Shown here one piece after another: positions 41,783 through 50,351 of a stretch of DNA of 64,000 nt. The stretch lies in assembly GCF_014138285.1 (NCBI RefSeq), contig NZ_JACGXN010000002.1, forward strand, positions 434,001 through 498,000, given 5' to 3'. Every line of letters begins with the position of its first letter. Position 1 is the first letter of the stretch. This DNA comes from Phyllobacterium myrsinacearum (GTDB taxonomy: Bacteria > Pseudomonadota > Alphaproteobacteria > Rhizobiales > Rhizobiaceae). The notes beneath the pieces were generated by a model. It saw only the letters and a program-made list of their open reading frames with translations, was not told where the DNA came from and searched no databases. A program made the position numbers and the translations under genes.

Positions 41783-42820
41783 ATGTCCAGTTTGCTCCGC
41801 AACACCGCCACCCTGATCGCAATCCTCTTGGGCATTCTCGGCCTGGTGCTGGTGCTCTATGCCTGGCGGCTGCCCCCTTTCCACAGCGACGTCGAGATCA
41901 CCGAGAACGCCTATGTCAAAGGCTATGTGACGCTCATCAGCCCGCAGCTTAGCGGCTATGTCGTCGAAGTGCCGGTGCAGGACTACCAGCAGGTCAAGGA
42001 GGGACAGCTGCTGGTGCGGATTGATGACCGGATCTATGCGCAGAAGCTCGAACAGGCAAAGGCGACACTGGCGAGCCAGCAGGCTGCCCTCAACAACTCG
42101 ACCCAGCAGGAACGGGCAGCGGAAGCGCGCATAGGTTCAAGTCAGGCTCAGCTCGACAGTGCCAATTCGGGTCTGCGGCGCACACAGGCCAACTGGGCCC
42201 GCATCGAACCGCTGGCTATCAAAGGTGTCATGACAAAGAGCGACTCCGATCAGGCAGAAACTGCACTTGAACAGGCGCAATCATCAGTGACGCAGGCCCA
42301 GGCTGCACTGGAAGTATCAAGGCAGGATCTGGAGACCATCAAGGTTAGTCGCGGCTCGCTTGAAGCCACCGTCGCAGGGGCCGTGGCTGCGGTCAATCTT
42401 GCCGATATTGACATGACCAACACAAAAATCGTCGCGCCGCGTGACGGCACGATTGGCGAAGTGGGCGCAAAGCTTGGACAGTATGTGACTGCCGGAACAC
42501 AGCTGATGGCCGTTGTACCACCGGATGTCTGGATCATTGCCAACTTCAAGGAAACGCAGCTCAGCAACATCACGATCGGCCAGCCGGTTACGTTCACGGT
42601 AGACGCGCTGAACCGCAGGCGCCTGAAGGGGCACGTCGAGCGGTTTGCCCCGGCCGCCGGTTCGGAATTCAGTGTACTCAAGCCCGACAATGCGACCGGC
42701 AATTTCACCAAGGTTGCCCAGCGCATTTCGGTACGCATCTCGGTCGATCCCGGTCAGGAGCTCACCCAGTACCTGGCACCCGGCATGTCCGTCGTGGTGC
42801 GAACCGAGCTGGGAAAATAG
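41783..42820 (+). CDS. HlyD-family periplasmic adaptor of the MFS pump
   Basis: A 345-residue adaptor (EmrA-like). One N-terminal membrane helix (about residues 9-28) anchors it in the inner membrane. A lipoyl-like half motif (LISPQLSGYVVEVPVQDYQQVKEGQLLVRID), an Ala/Gln-rich coiled coil (about residues 90-200), the second half motif with TKIVAPRDGTIGEVGAKLGQYV, and a beta-barrel domain follow. It should bridge the MFS pump to an outer-membrane channel; no TolC-type gene is next to it, so a channel encoded elsewhere is needed. Confidence 0.9.
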   Translation: MSSLLRNTATLIAILLGILGLVLVLYAWRLPPFHSDVEITENAYVKGYVTLISPQLSGYVVEVPVQDYQQVKEGQLLVRIDDRIYAQKLEQAKATLASQQAALNNSTQQERAAEARIGSSQAQLDSANSGLRRTQANWARIEPLAIKGVMTKSDSDQAETALEQAQSSVTQAQAALEVSRQDLETIKVSRGSLEATVAGAVAAVNLADIDMTNTKIVAPRDGTIGEVGAKLGQYVTAGTQLMAVVPPDVWIIANFKETQLSNITIGQPVTFTVDALNRRRLKGHVERFAPAAGSEFSVLKPDNATGNFTKVAQRISVRISVDPGQELTQYLAPGMSVVVRTELGK

Positions 42821-42889
42821 GTTCGCGCCATGTTTTTTTCCGAAGTCACAGAGGTTTAGCCGTATAACCTGAATCAATCCGGCAAGGAC

Positions 42890-42918
42890 TTGATTCAAAA
42901 CCGTCACGGCTTTGTTAC
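42890..42918 (+). promoter_or_regulatory. Candidate Pho box upstream of btaAB
   Basis: Three seven-base units spaced by four bases: TTGATTC (42890), CCGTCAC (42901) and TTGTTAC (42912), i.e. an 11-base period. This matches the layout of PhoB sites (CTGTCAT-N4-CTGTCAY), with five of seven matches in the second and third units. It lies 50-78 bases before the btaA ATG. Betaine lipids replace phospholipids under phosphate limitation in rhizobia, so PhoB control is expected, but the site is unproven. Confidence 0.5.
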
Positions 42919-42967
42919 ATCGAAATGTTAGGCGGAGAGGAATTTCCAACGAAGGGGATTCGATCCG

Positions 42968-44221
42968 ATGCCGTTTGCGAAACAGCCCAACAGCGCTTCC
43001 GCGCCGCGGCATGAAAAAGTTCAGAATGCCGTTCGCCAGAACAGGCTCCTGTCAAAAGCCGGACTTTCCGAGCGGCTGTTTGCCCATGTCTTCAAGGGCC
43101 TTGTCTACCCGCAGATATGGGAAGACCCCGAGGTCGACATGGAGGCGCTGCAAATCCATTCCGGCCACCGGATTGTCACCATTGCGTCAGGCGGCTGCAA
43201 CGCCATGTCGTACCTCACCGCCGATCCCGCCAGCGTCGAGGCCGTCGATCTGAACACAGCCCACGTGGCCTTCAACCGACTGAAGCTCGCTGCGGTTACC
43301 CGCCTGCCAAATTACGATGCATTCTATCGCTTCTACGGAACGGCCGATGACAAGGCGAACCTCGCCGTCTATGAACGTTTCATCCAGCCGCATCTGGATA
43401 CCACCAGCCGCGCCTATTGGGAAAAGCGCATGCTGTCGGGCCGCCGCCGCATCACCATTTTCTCGCGTGATCTCTACCGCCATGGTCTGCTCGGCCTGTT
43501 CATCGGGATGGGTCACCGCGTCGCCAGACTCTACGGCATTGATCCGCGCGACATCCTCAAGGCTGCGACGATCGAAGAGCAACGTGCCTATTTTGATCGT
43601 GCCCTCGCCCCGCTTTTCGACAAGCGCATGGTACGCTGGGCAACAAAGCGCAAATCCTCGTTGTTTGGCCTCGGTATCCCGCCACAGCAATACGACGCGC
43701 TGGCAACGGCAGGCGATGGCAACATGGCGCTGGTGCTGCGCCGCCGTCTGGAGAAACTGGCCTGCGGCTTCCCGCTGTCGGAAAACTATTTCGCCTGGCA
43801 GGCCTTCGGGCGCGGTTACAGCGACAATGCCGAAACCGGGCCGTTGCCTCCCTATCTCTCCCGCAACAATTTCGAGAACGTGCGCGACCGCGCCGAACGC
43901 ATGAGCGTCGTCAATGCATCGTTGACGGAGTTCCTTGCGGCCAAGCCCGCCGGGTCGGTTGACCGTTATATTCTCCTCGATGCGCAGGACTGGATGAACG
44001 ACAGGCAACTGGACGAGCTCTGGCACGAGATCACCCGCACGGCTGCTCCCGGTGCGCGCGTCATTTTCCGCACGGCTGCCGAACCCACCATTCTTCCGGG
44101 TCGTATTGATGACGCCCTGCTGGAGCGCTGGGACTACCGGGAAGAACAGTCACGGGATCTGCATGCGCGTGACCGGTCGTCCATTTACGGCGGCTTCCAT
44201 CTCTATCTGCTCAAGGATTGA
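42968..44221 (+). CDS. btaA: SAM:diacylglycerol 3-amino-3-carboxypropyltransferase BtaA
   Basis: BtaA transfers the aminocarboxypropyl group of SAM to diacylglycerol, giving diacylglyceryl homoserine, the first step of betaine lipid (DGTS) synthesis. The 417-residue sequence fits the DUF3419 family over its whole length: LVYPQIWEDPEVDMEAL near residue 46, a SAM-binding IVTIASGGCNAMSYL near 70, and VDRYILLDAQDWMNDRQL near 335. It is followed after five bases by the methyltransferase btaB, the conserved pair. A candidate Pho box lies upstream. Confidence 0.93.
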   Translation: MPFAKQPNSASAPRHEKVQNAVRQNRLLSKAGLSERLFAHVFKGLVYPQIWEDPEVDMEALQIHSGHRIVTIASGGCNAMSYLTADPASVEAVDLNTAHVAFNRLKLAAVTRLPNYDAFYRFYGTADDKANLAVYERFIQPHLDTTSRAYWEKRMLSGRRRITIFSRDLYRHGLLGLFIGMGHRVARLYGIDPRDILKAATIEEQRAYFDRALAPLFDKRMVRWATKRKSSLFGLGIPPQQYDALATAGDGNMALVLRRRLEKLACGFPLSENYFAWQAFGRGYSDNAETGPLPPYLSRNNFENVRDRAERMSVVNASLTEFLAAKPAGSVDRYILLDAQDWMNDRQLDELWHEITRTAAPGARVIFRTAAEPTILPGRIDDALLERWDYREEQSRDLHARDRSSIYGGFHLYLLKD

Positions 44222-44226
44222 TTTCA

Positions 44227-44883
44227 ATGTTTGCCAAAATCGAACATGGACCGCTGATGGATCGCGTCTACCGCCACCAGCGCCATTTCTACGATGCCAC
44301 GCGCAAATATTATCTGCTTGGCCGTGACCCGATGATCGCCGGCCTCACGCCGCCCGCCAATGGCAGCATACTGGAAATCGGCTGCGGTACGGGCCGCAAT
44401 CTCGTCATGGCAGGCGAGGCTTACCCTACGACAAAACTCTATGGCATCGACATTTCCAATGAAATGCTGGCAACGGCCCGCCAGAAGATCGTGACCGCAG
44501 CTCTTGGAGAGCGCACCCAGCTTGCCTATGCGGATGCGGCAAAGTTTGACCCTTCTGCCCCGTTCGGGCGCGCGCAGTTTGACCGGATTTTCATCTCCTA
44601 CGCCGTGTCGATGATCCCGCAATGGGAGAATGTCATGCGCGAAGCCGTCAATCATCTCGGCGTTGGCGGTGAATTGCACATTGTCGATTTCGGCGATCTG
44701 AGGGATCTGCCCGGCGCGGCAAAAACAGCCCTATACAAATGGCTGGAGTGGTATCACGTCACCCCGCGCAACGACCTCTTTGATGTGGCCGAAGCCATCG
44801 CTGCCGGAACGGGCTCGCATGTAGAAGCGAAACGACTCTATCGTGGTTTTGCCTGGATTTCGATCATCCGCCGCCAGAGCTAG
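44227..44883 (+). CDS. btaB: Diacylglyceryl-homoserine N-methyltransferase BtaB
   Basis: BtaB methylates diacylglyceryl homoserine three times, giving DGTS betaine lipid. The SAM loop ILEIGCGTGRNLVMAG lies near residue 48, followed by YGIDISNEML; the protein is 218 residues. An AAGGA site nine bases before the ATG at 44227 decides the start over the upstream TTG. It starts five bases after btaA, and the order btaA-btaB strongly supports the function. Confidence 0.92.
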   Translation: MFAKIEHGPLMDRVYRHQRHFYDATRKYYLLGRDPMIAGLTPPANGSILEIGCGTGRNLVMAGEAYPTTKLYGIDISNEMLATARQKIVTAALGERTQLAYADAAKFDPSAPFGRAQFDRIFISYAVSMIPQWENVMREAVNHLGVGGELHIVDFGDLRDLPGAAKTALYKWLEWYHVTPRNDLFDVAEAIAAGTGSHVEAKRLYRGFAWISIIRRQS

Positions 44884-44892
44884 GATGAGACC

Positions 44893-44915
44893 GGCGGGGC
44901 CGTTATGACCCCGCC
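44893..44915. terminator. Hairpin between convergent btaB and arginase-family gene
   Basis: A 7-bp GC stem (ggcgggg / ccccgcc) with a 9-base loop in the 45-bp space between the converging stops. No U-tract follows, so a role as shared terminator is only likely. Confidence 0.4.
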
Positions 44916-44928
44916 TGCAAGCCAAGGC

Positions 44929-45807
44929 CTAGCGTTTTCCGAGGAGCGGCAGGGTTTGCAGTGACTTCGACAACCAGATCGCATTCCACGGCATGTATTC
45001 GGCAATCGTCAGCCCGACAATATCGGCTACGGCATCCACGACCCCGAGAATCTTTGCGACATCCTCGAACCGCATCCGGCCCTTCGCAACACCGGCAAAG
45101 GCATCCGGTCCCGCGGTGGGATCCTGGGAAAGCAGGAAATCGTAAAGCGTGGGATCGAGCACATCCAGATCAAAATGCACCGCTACTTTCTTCGCACCAG
45201 AAGCACGCAGCCACGCCAGCACTGGCTCCGCCGAGCCGGCCAGATCTTCCGGGCTGAGACGTGTCATGCCATGCGCCGGAATGAAATCCGTTTCGTAGGG
45301 TGTGGTTTCGGTCAGACCAACGTAAAGGACTTTGGCGCCTTTCACCGGTTTTGAAACGGCGGCGACAAAATCGGCGTCGCCGATCCCCATCAACATGCCA
45401 AGCACATGCGCATGGGCGTTCCGGAATTCCTTGGCCGTCATCACGTCCGGATGGGCGTCCACCCACAGAACAGCCAGATCATCACCGTATCGCTCGCTGA
45501 GATAGGCAATAGGCGCGAGACTGACGAGACAATCACCGCCCAGTGTCACGATGGCTTCAGGATTGTGCCGCGCGATTGCCGACCTGGCCGCCGCAAGGTT
45601 ATCCAGAAGCGGCTGGCGGGACACAATGCCTTGCTCGACGTGACGCTGGTCGCTGGCGGTAGCGGCGACCGCGACCGTTTCCTCCGGCCCCAGAGCCTTC
45701 GGGGCAATCGCGGCAAGAACGCGCGCACCTATTCTGTAATCGGGATGATCTCCGCCCTGCCATTGCGGCAGATTCAGGCGCAGAACTTTCTTCGGATCAA
45801 CTGGCAT
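44929..45807 (-). CDS. Arginase-family protein with altered metal site
   Basis: A 292-residue member of the ureohydrolase (arginase/agmatinase) fold. Motifs LGGDCLVSL (residues 89-97), VDAHPDV (116-122) and HFDLDVLDP (211-219) are visible. In arginase the first motif is GGDH; here Cys93 stands where the first manganese-binding histidine normally is. All other ligands (Asp117, His119, Asp121, Asp213, Asp215) are kept. The protein may bind a different metal set or act on another guanidino or amide substrate. It is divergent from a LysR gene. Confidence 0.85.
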   Translation of the reverse strand: MPVDPKKVLRLNLPQWQGGDHPDYRIGARVLAAIAPKALGPEETVAVAATASDQRHVEQGIVSRQPLLDNLAAARSAIARHNPEAIVTLGGDCLVSLAPIAYLSERYGDDLAVLWVDAHPDVMTAKEFRNAHAHVLGMLMGIGDADFVAAVSKPVKGAKVLYVGLTETTPYETDFIPAHGMTRLSPEDLAGSAEPVLAWLRASGAKKVAVHFDLDVLDPTLYDFLLSQDPTAGPDAFAGVAKGRMRFEDVAKILGVVDAVADIVGLTIAEYMPWNAIWLSKSLQTLPLLGKR

Positions 45808-45959
45808 TGTCTCACTCTTTCCTGTCAGGACACTGGAGTTTGGATCATGTCCTCCCTCTCACAGGCAGGAAATAGATGATTGATATTGGAAACAAAATGG
45901 CTCATCCGTGACATATCTGTCCATCAGTATGGACAATAGCCCGCACGTGGAGAAACACG

Positions 45960-46856
45960 ATGAATCAGCTGCTTGCGATGCGCGCCTTTGTGAGGGTTGT
46001 GGAATCCGGTTCTTTCCGGGGCGCTGCCAACCAGCTTCTGGTGCCCCGTTCGACAGTCAGCAAACTCGTAACCGACCTTGAAAAGCATCTCGGAATCCGG
46101 CTGATGCACAGAACCACGCGGCACATTTCCGTGACGCCGGAGGGCGAAGAATATTACCGCTATGCAGTGCGTCTCGTGGCGGAGGTGGACGAGGCTGACA
46201 GCGCCGTACGGGGCAAGAAGCTGACGCCGAGGGGACACCTGCGCATCGAATCCACCACCACGTTCGCGCAGAATATTCTGATACCTCATCTGCCGGATTT
46301 TCATGAAAAATATCCGCATATCTCCATCGCGCTGGGTACGAGCAACCGTACGGCGAACATCATCGGAGAAGGTGTCGACTGCGCCATCAGGGCCGGGGAA
46401 ATCGGCGACCTCTCTCTGGTGGCAAGACACCTGTTCGACGCCGAGTTCGTGACATGCGCGTCACCATCCTACCTCGCGCGGATGGGAACGCCGGCGACAC
46501 CGCAACAGCTCGATGGCGAACACAGCAAGGTCGGTTTTTTCTCCCATGCCGATGGCAAGGTGAAACCCATGATATTCCTGAAATCCGATCACAAACACCT
46601 CGTCAGCGATCTGCAGTTTTCGACCAATGAGGACAATGGTCAGATCGCCATGATACTGGCCGGTCTGGGTGTGGGACAAAACCTGAGACCCTTCATCCTG
46701 CCTTACCTGCGATCAGGGCAACTCGTCGAGATCCTGAGCGAATGGAGCCACCCGCCCCTGCCGTTCCACGTGGTTTATCCTCCCGGCAGGCATCAGAGTG
46801 CCAGATTGAAAGTCTTTGTTGAGTGGCTCCTGGAGCGCTTCAGAAAAACAGACTGA
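45960..46856 (+). CDS. LysR-family transcriptional regulator
   Basis: A 298-residue regulator with an N-terminal helix-turn-helix (MNQLLAMRAFVRVVESGSF, then PRSTVSKLVTDLEKHLGIRL) and an effector domain from about residue 88. The type resembles the large group near aaeR/crgA-like regulators. It is divergent from the arginase-family gene across a 152-bp gap and may regulate it, though LysR genes of this group often act elsewhere. Start ATG 45960 is clear. Confidence 0.9.
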   Translation: MNQLLAMRAFVRVVESGSFRGAANQLLVPRSTVSKLVTDLEKHLGIRLMHRTTRHISVTPEGEEYYRYAVRLVAEVDEADSAVRGKKLTPRGHLRIESTTTFAQNILIPHLPDFHEKYPHISIALGTSNRTANIIGEGVDCAIRAGEIGDLSLVARHLFDAEFVTCASPSYLARMGTPATPQQLDGEHSKVGFFSHADGKVKPMIFLKSDHKHLVSDLQFSTNEDNGQIAMILAGLGVGQNLRPFILPYLRSGQLVEILSEWSHPPLPFHVVYPPGRHQSARLKVFVEWLLERFRKTD

Positions 46857-46873
46857 TGCCTTGCAGCCCGTGC

Positions 46874-47896
46874 CTATTTGCACAGGTCTCCCTTGGAGAC
46901 AACGTTACTGGGCGCGGCCATGCAGTAGAGCTTGGAAATATTCTCTGCTGAACGCCCGCTCTGCGGATTGGATTCCAGCTCATCGCCGCTCTCACTTTGC
47001 AAGAGCTCGCAATCACTGCGCAAAAGACAGATGACCGGGATGCGCGCCATCGCGGTCGCGGTCTTGAACATGCCGCGCTTGCCGTCCATCGGACCTGTAT
47101 TGCGAACGCGATACCACTGGTGCACACGTGATATCCGGAAGAACGAGCGCGGGTTTGGCAAAATAGCGAGCCGGGACAGCAAATCGTTCTCGGCGAAAAG
47201 ATCGACCACCTGCCCCTCATAGGGCTCGGTCAGGCGAAAATTATTCGAAACAAAAGTGGAGTTGAAGACAATAGCGGCCGTGCACGGAAACGCAGCAGCC
47301 ATGTGGCGCGCAAGTCCACCACCCAGTTCATGACCCACCGCGATGTAGTCGATTGGCAACCCGTCCGAACTCTTCTGGGCTTCAGCCCTGACCTTGGCGA
47401 ATTCCTTGCGCGCCGTCCGGTACTGATCCCACGGATTGATGATCTGCGTGAAATAGCTGAGTTTGCTGATAACCCCCGGAATGCTTGCCAGACCGTCACT
47501 GCCCCGAAATACGATCATGTACGACATGCGGTCGGAACTGCGGCGGCGATAAACTTCCGCGTAGAAGCCGCCTGCCTTGGCGATGGGCTCACCAAAGGGT
47601 TCCCAACCGAAATATTCCGTTTTCAGATCGAAATGATGCCGGGCACCCGGCTTGTAGACATTCGATGCGTAGGCGGCATAGACGCCGAAATAATCCGAGA
47701 TGAGCTCATTATTGTAGCTCGGAAAGCCGCGATAGTTTCTCCAGAAGCTCGGTACCGTCGGACGGACGCAATTCTCCGCGTGGCTGGTGCCGATACCAAG
47801 TTCCGGCCGGTCGATGGTCACCCAGGCAGCGAGCGTCACATTGGCGAGCCCAATGACGCAAATCACAAGTACAACCCAGCCGATTTTCCTGATCAT
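46874..47896 (-). CDS. Membrane-anchored lipase-like alpha/beta-hydrolase, nucleophile Ser replaced by Glu
   Basis: A 340-residue protein whose start ATG at 47896 is chosen for its Shine-Dalgarno-like site and an N-terminal membrane helix (MIRKIGWVVLVICVIGLANV). The rest resembles class 3 lipases: YMIVFRGSDG (residues 127-136) supplies the oxyanion segment, and IAVGHELGGGLARHMA (186-201) the nucleophile elbow, but the expected serine of GxSxG is Glu190. It ends close to the converging LysR gene. It may be a non-catalytic relative or use a different chemistry; the call is by fold only. Confidence 0.7.
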   Translation of the reverse strand: MIRKIGWVVLVICVIGLANVTLAAWVTIDRPELGIGTSHAENCVRPTVPSFWRNYRGFPSYNNELISDYFGVYAAYASNVYKPGARHHFDLKTEYFGWEPFGEPIAKAGGFYAEVYRRRSSDRMSYMIVFRGSDGLASIPGVISKLSYFTQIINPWDQYRTARKEFAKVRAEAQKSSDGLPIDYIAVGHELGGGLARHMAAAFPCTAAIVFNSTFVSNNFRLTEPYEGQVVDLFAENDLLSRLAILPNPRSFFRISRVHQWYRVRNTGPMDGKRGMFKTATAMARIPVICLLRSDCELLQSESGDELESNPQSGRSAENISKLYCMAAPSNVVSKGDLCK

Positions 47897-48141
47897 ATTC
47901 TTTCCCGGATGGGTCAAATGGCCGTGTTGCCAACAGCTTTGCCGCCTATCATGGCAAACACGAAGATGTGACCTACCACGTCCCGCTACCCTCATACAGA
48001 TATCACATTGAAAAATAGTGACAAAGGCAAGGCGACGAAGATCAACCATAATGTGCGCCGGTCATGATCTGTTAAGCATAATGACGCATGACTGAGCGTG
48101 TATGGAATGCCCTATCACGATTTGAATACGGACCGTCTTTC

Positions 48142-48960
48142 ATGAAGCGACTTGCTGCTGGTTTACTGATCCTTCTTCTTACCGGCTGCACGACGGTCGA
48201 CTACGATTTTTCCGATTCCAAGCGCCCCTCACCCGCGCAGCAGATCGCGGCTCCCTCGGGTAATGTGAATGCACCGCGTTTCGGCGATCGTAATCCGCAT
48301 GACTGGACCGGAAAGACACCCTGGCGCTACCCGATCCATGGCACCGATGTTTCCAAATACCAGTCGACGATCGACTGGGCGACAGTCCGCAGCAGCCGCA
48401 TATCCTTTGTTTTCATCAAGGCAACGGAAGGCGCGGACCGGGTCGATGACCGTCTCGCCGAAAACTGGCAGGCCGCACGTGCGGCCGGCATTCCGCGCGG
48501 CGCCTACCACTTCTATTATTTCTGCCGCACCGCCAAGGAACAGGCGCAATGGTTCATCCGGAACGTTCCTAACGATCCCGGTGCCTTGCCGCCGGTTCTC
48601 GATATGGAATGGAATGCAGCATCGCCGACCTGCAAGCTGCGTCCCAACGCTGCGGTTGTACGCAGCGAAATGCGCGTCTTCATGGATATGCTGGAGCGCC
48701 ACTATGGCAAGCGGCCCGTTATCTACACCACCGTCGACTTCTTCGATGACAATGATCTCAGGCAATTGGCCGGATATCCATTCTGGTTGCGCTCCGTCGC
48801 CGGTCATCCCGATGAGAAATACGGTACACACCCGTGGACGTTCTGGCAGTACACCGGCACAGGCTCGATTCCGGGAATTCGCGGCGATGCGGATATCAAC
48901 GTGTTCGCAGGCAACGAAGCCGCCTGGAAACAGTGGCTGGCACGCAACAAGGTGCGATAA
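48142..48960 (+). CDS. GH25 lysozyme-type lipoprotein
   Basis: A 272-residue lipoprotein with signal peptide MKRLAAGLLILLLTGC (lipobox LTGC), a short linker, and a GH25 muramidase domain. GTDVSKYQSTIDW starts the domain near residue 67, FIKATEGAD follows, and the catalytic acid/base is in PVLDMEWNA; the FWQYTGTG strand lies near the C-terminus. It hydrolyses peptidoglycan glycan strands. The ATG at 48142 is preferred to 48088 as it starts the signal peptide. It stands 127 bases before the MltB-type gene. Confidence 0.9.
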   Translation: MKRLAAGLLILLLTGCTTVDYDFSDSKRPSPAQQIAAPSGNVNAPRFGDRNPHDWTGKTPWRYPIHGTDVSKYQSTIDWATVRSSRISFVFIKATEGADRVDDRLAENWQAARAAGIPRGAYHFYYFCRTAKEQAQWFIRNVPNDPGALPPVLDMEWNAASPTCKLRPNAAVVRSEMRVFMDMLERHYGKRPVIYTTVDFFDDNDLRQLAGYPFWLRSVAGHPDEKYGTHPWTFWQYTGTGSIPGIRGDADINVFAGNEAAWKQWLARNKVR

Positions 48961-49087
48961 AGTCACTTTCTGGATTTTCTCGCAATTCTGTGACTTCACG
49001 ACGGGGTCATAATCGTGCATTAGCAGGGTTAATTTGCTCTAGCTCGCGCGCCTGCTGGCGCCCCCTGTTGTGAACGAGATTTCCCTG

Positions 49088-50302
49088 ATGAATAAGCTAT
49101 CGATTGCCCTTGCCGCCGCATTTCTTTCTGCGACAGGCGCCGCCCATGCGCTGGACCAGGTGGACCCGCAGCAACCCGCAGCAGTGAAGCCTGCCTGCGG
49201 CGGCGAACTGGAACCATGGTTCAATGGCCTCATCAACGAGGCAAAGGCAGCTGGCGTAACCGAGACGGGTCTCAACGAGCTTCTCAAGGCATCCATGGAC
49301 GATAAGGTTCTGCAGCGTGACCGCGCACAGGGCGTATTCAGCCAGACCTTCCTGACTTTCTCGACCCGCATGGTCTCGGACTACCGCCTCAAGCAAGGCG
49401 CCGCCAACCTGAAGAAATACGCCGACACCTTTGCCAAGGCAGAGTCCGAATATGGCGTGCCCGGCCCGGTCATTGCCGCCTTCTGGGGTCTTGAAACGGA
49501 TTTCGGTGCCGTCCAGGGTGATTTCGACACACTCAACTCGCTGCTGACTCTTTCCTTTGACTGCCGCCGTCCCGAGCTGTTCCGCCCGCAATTGATCGCG
49601 TTGCTGAAACTTTTCGACAAGGGCGTGGTCGATTCCAAGACAACGGGCGCATGGGCCGGCGAAATCGGCCAGATGCAGATGCTGCCGACCGATTATCTGG
49701 AACGCGGTGTCGATGGTGACGGTGACGGCAAGGTCGACCTCAAGAACAGCGCGCCGGATGCGATCATGACTGCCGCCCGCGTCCTGCACGACCTCGGCTG
49801 GCGCAAGGGGGAGCCCTGGCTTGAGGAAATCAAGCTGACACAGGAACTGCCATGGGAAAATGCCCTGCGCACCAACCGCCTGCCGCATTCCAAATGGTCC
49901 GAGTGGGGCGTAATGGGCATGAAGGGTCCGCTCGGTCCCGATGACGGCGATGCCTCACTGCTGCTGCCCATGGGCCGCAAGGGTCCGGCATTCCTGTCTT
50001 ACGCCAATTTCGACGTGTTCGTCGAATGGAATAAATCCATCATCTACGCGACAACGGCAGCTTACTTCGCCACACGTCTGGCCGGTGCCGGCCCGCTGGA
50101 GCCGACGACACCGGAGACTGGCCTGACACCCGACCAGATGAAGGAATTGCAGAACAAGCTTGCAGCCCGCGGCCATGACATGGGCCCGAAGATTGACGGC
50201 GTGTTCGGTGTTCTAACCCGTGATGCGGTTCGCGAAGAGCAGATGCGCCTTGGCCTGCCTGCCGACTCCTGGCCGACGCCGGAGCTGCTGAATAAGCTAT
50301 AA
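49088..50302 (+). CDS. MltB-type lytic transglycosylase with peptidoglycan-binding domain
   Basis: A 404-residue exported enzyme with signal peptide (MNKLSIALAAAFLSATGAAHA), SLT_2 catalytic domain (about residues 38-325) and a C-terminal PG_binding_1 domain (about 335-400). The catalytic glutamate is in the FWGLETDFGAVQGDF segment, and EIGQMQMLPTDYL is the substrate-binding strand. It cleaves peptidoglycan with formation of 1,6-anhydroMurNAc. ATG 49088 is preferred over the GTG at 49070. Confidence 0.92.
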   Translation: MNKLSIALAAAFLSATGAAHALDQVDPQQPAAVKPACGGELEPWFNGLINEAKAAGVTETGLNELLKASMDDKVLQRDRAQGVFSQTFLTFSTRMVSDYRLKQGAANLKKYADTFAKAESEYGVPGPVIAAFWGLETDFGAVQGDFDTLNSLLTLSFDCRRPELFRPQLIALLKLFDKGVVDSKTTGAWAGEIGQMQMLPTDYLERGVDGDGDGKVDLKNSAPDAIMTAARVLHDLGWRKGEPWLEEIKLTQELPWENALRTNRLPHSKWSEWGVMGMKGPLGPDDGDASLLLPMGRKGPAFLSYANFDVFVEWNKSIIYATTAAYFATRLAGAGPLEPTTPETGLTPDQMKELQNKLAARGHDMGPKIDGVFGVLTRDAVREEQMRLGLPADSWPTPELLNKL

Positions 50303-50351
50303 AAAGTGTTTTTAAGCCAGCCGCAGGAGCATCGACCAGAAATCGTCAATC

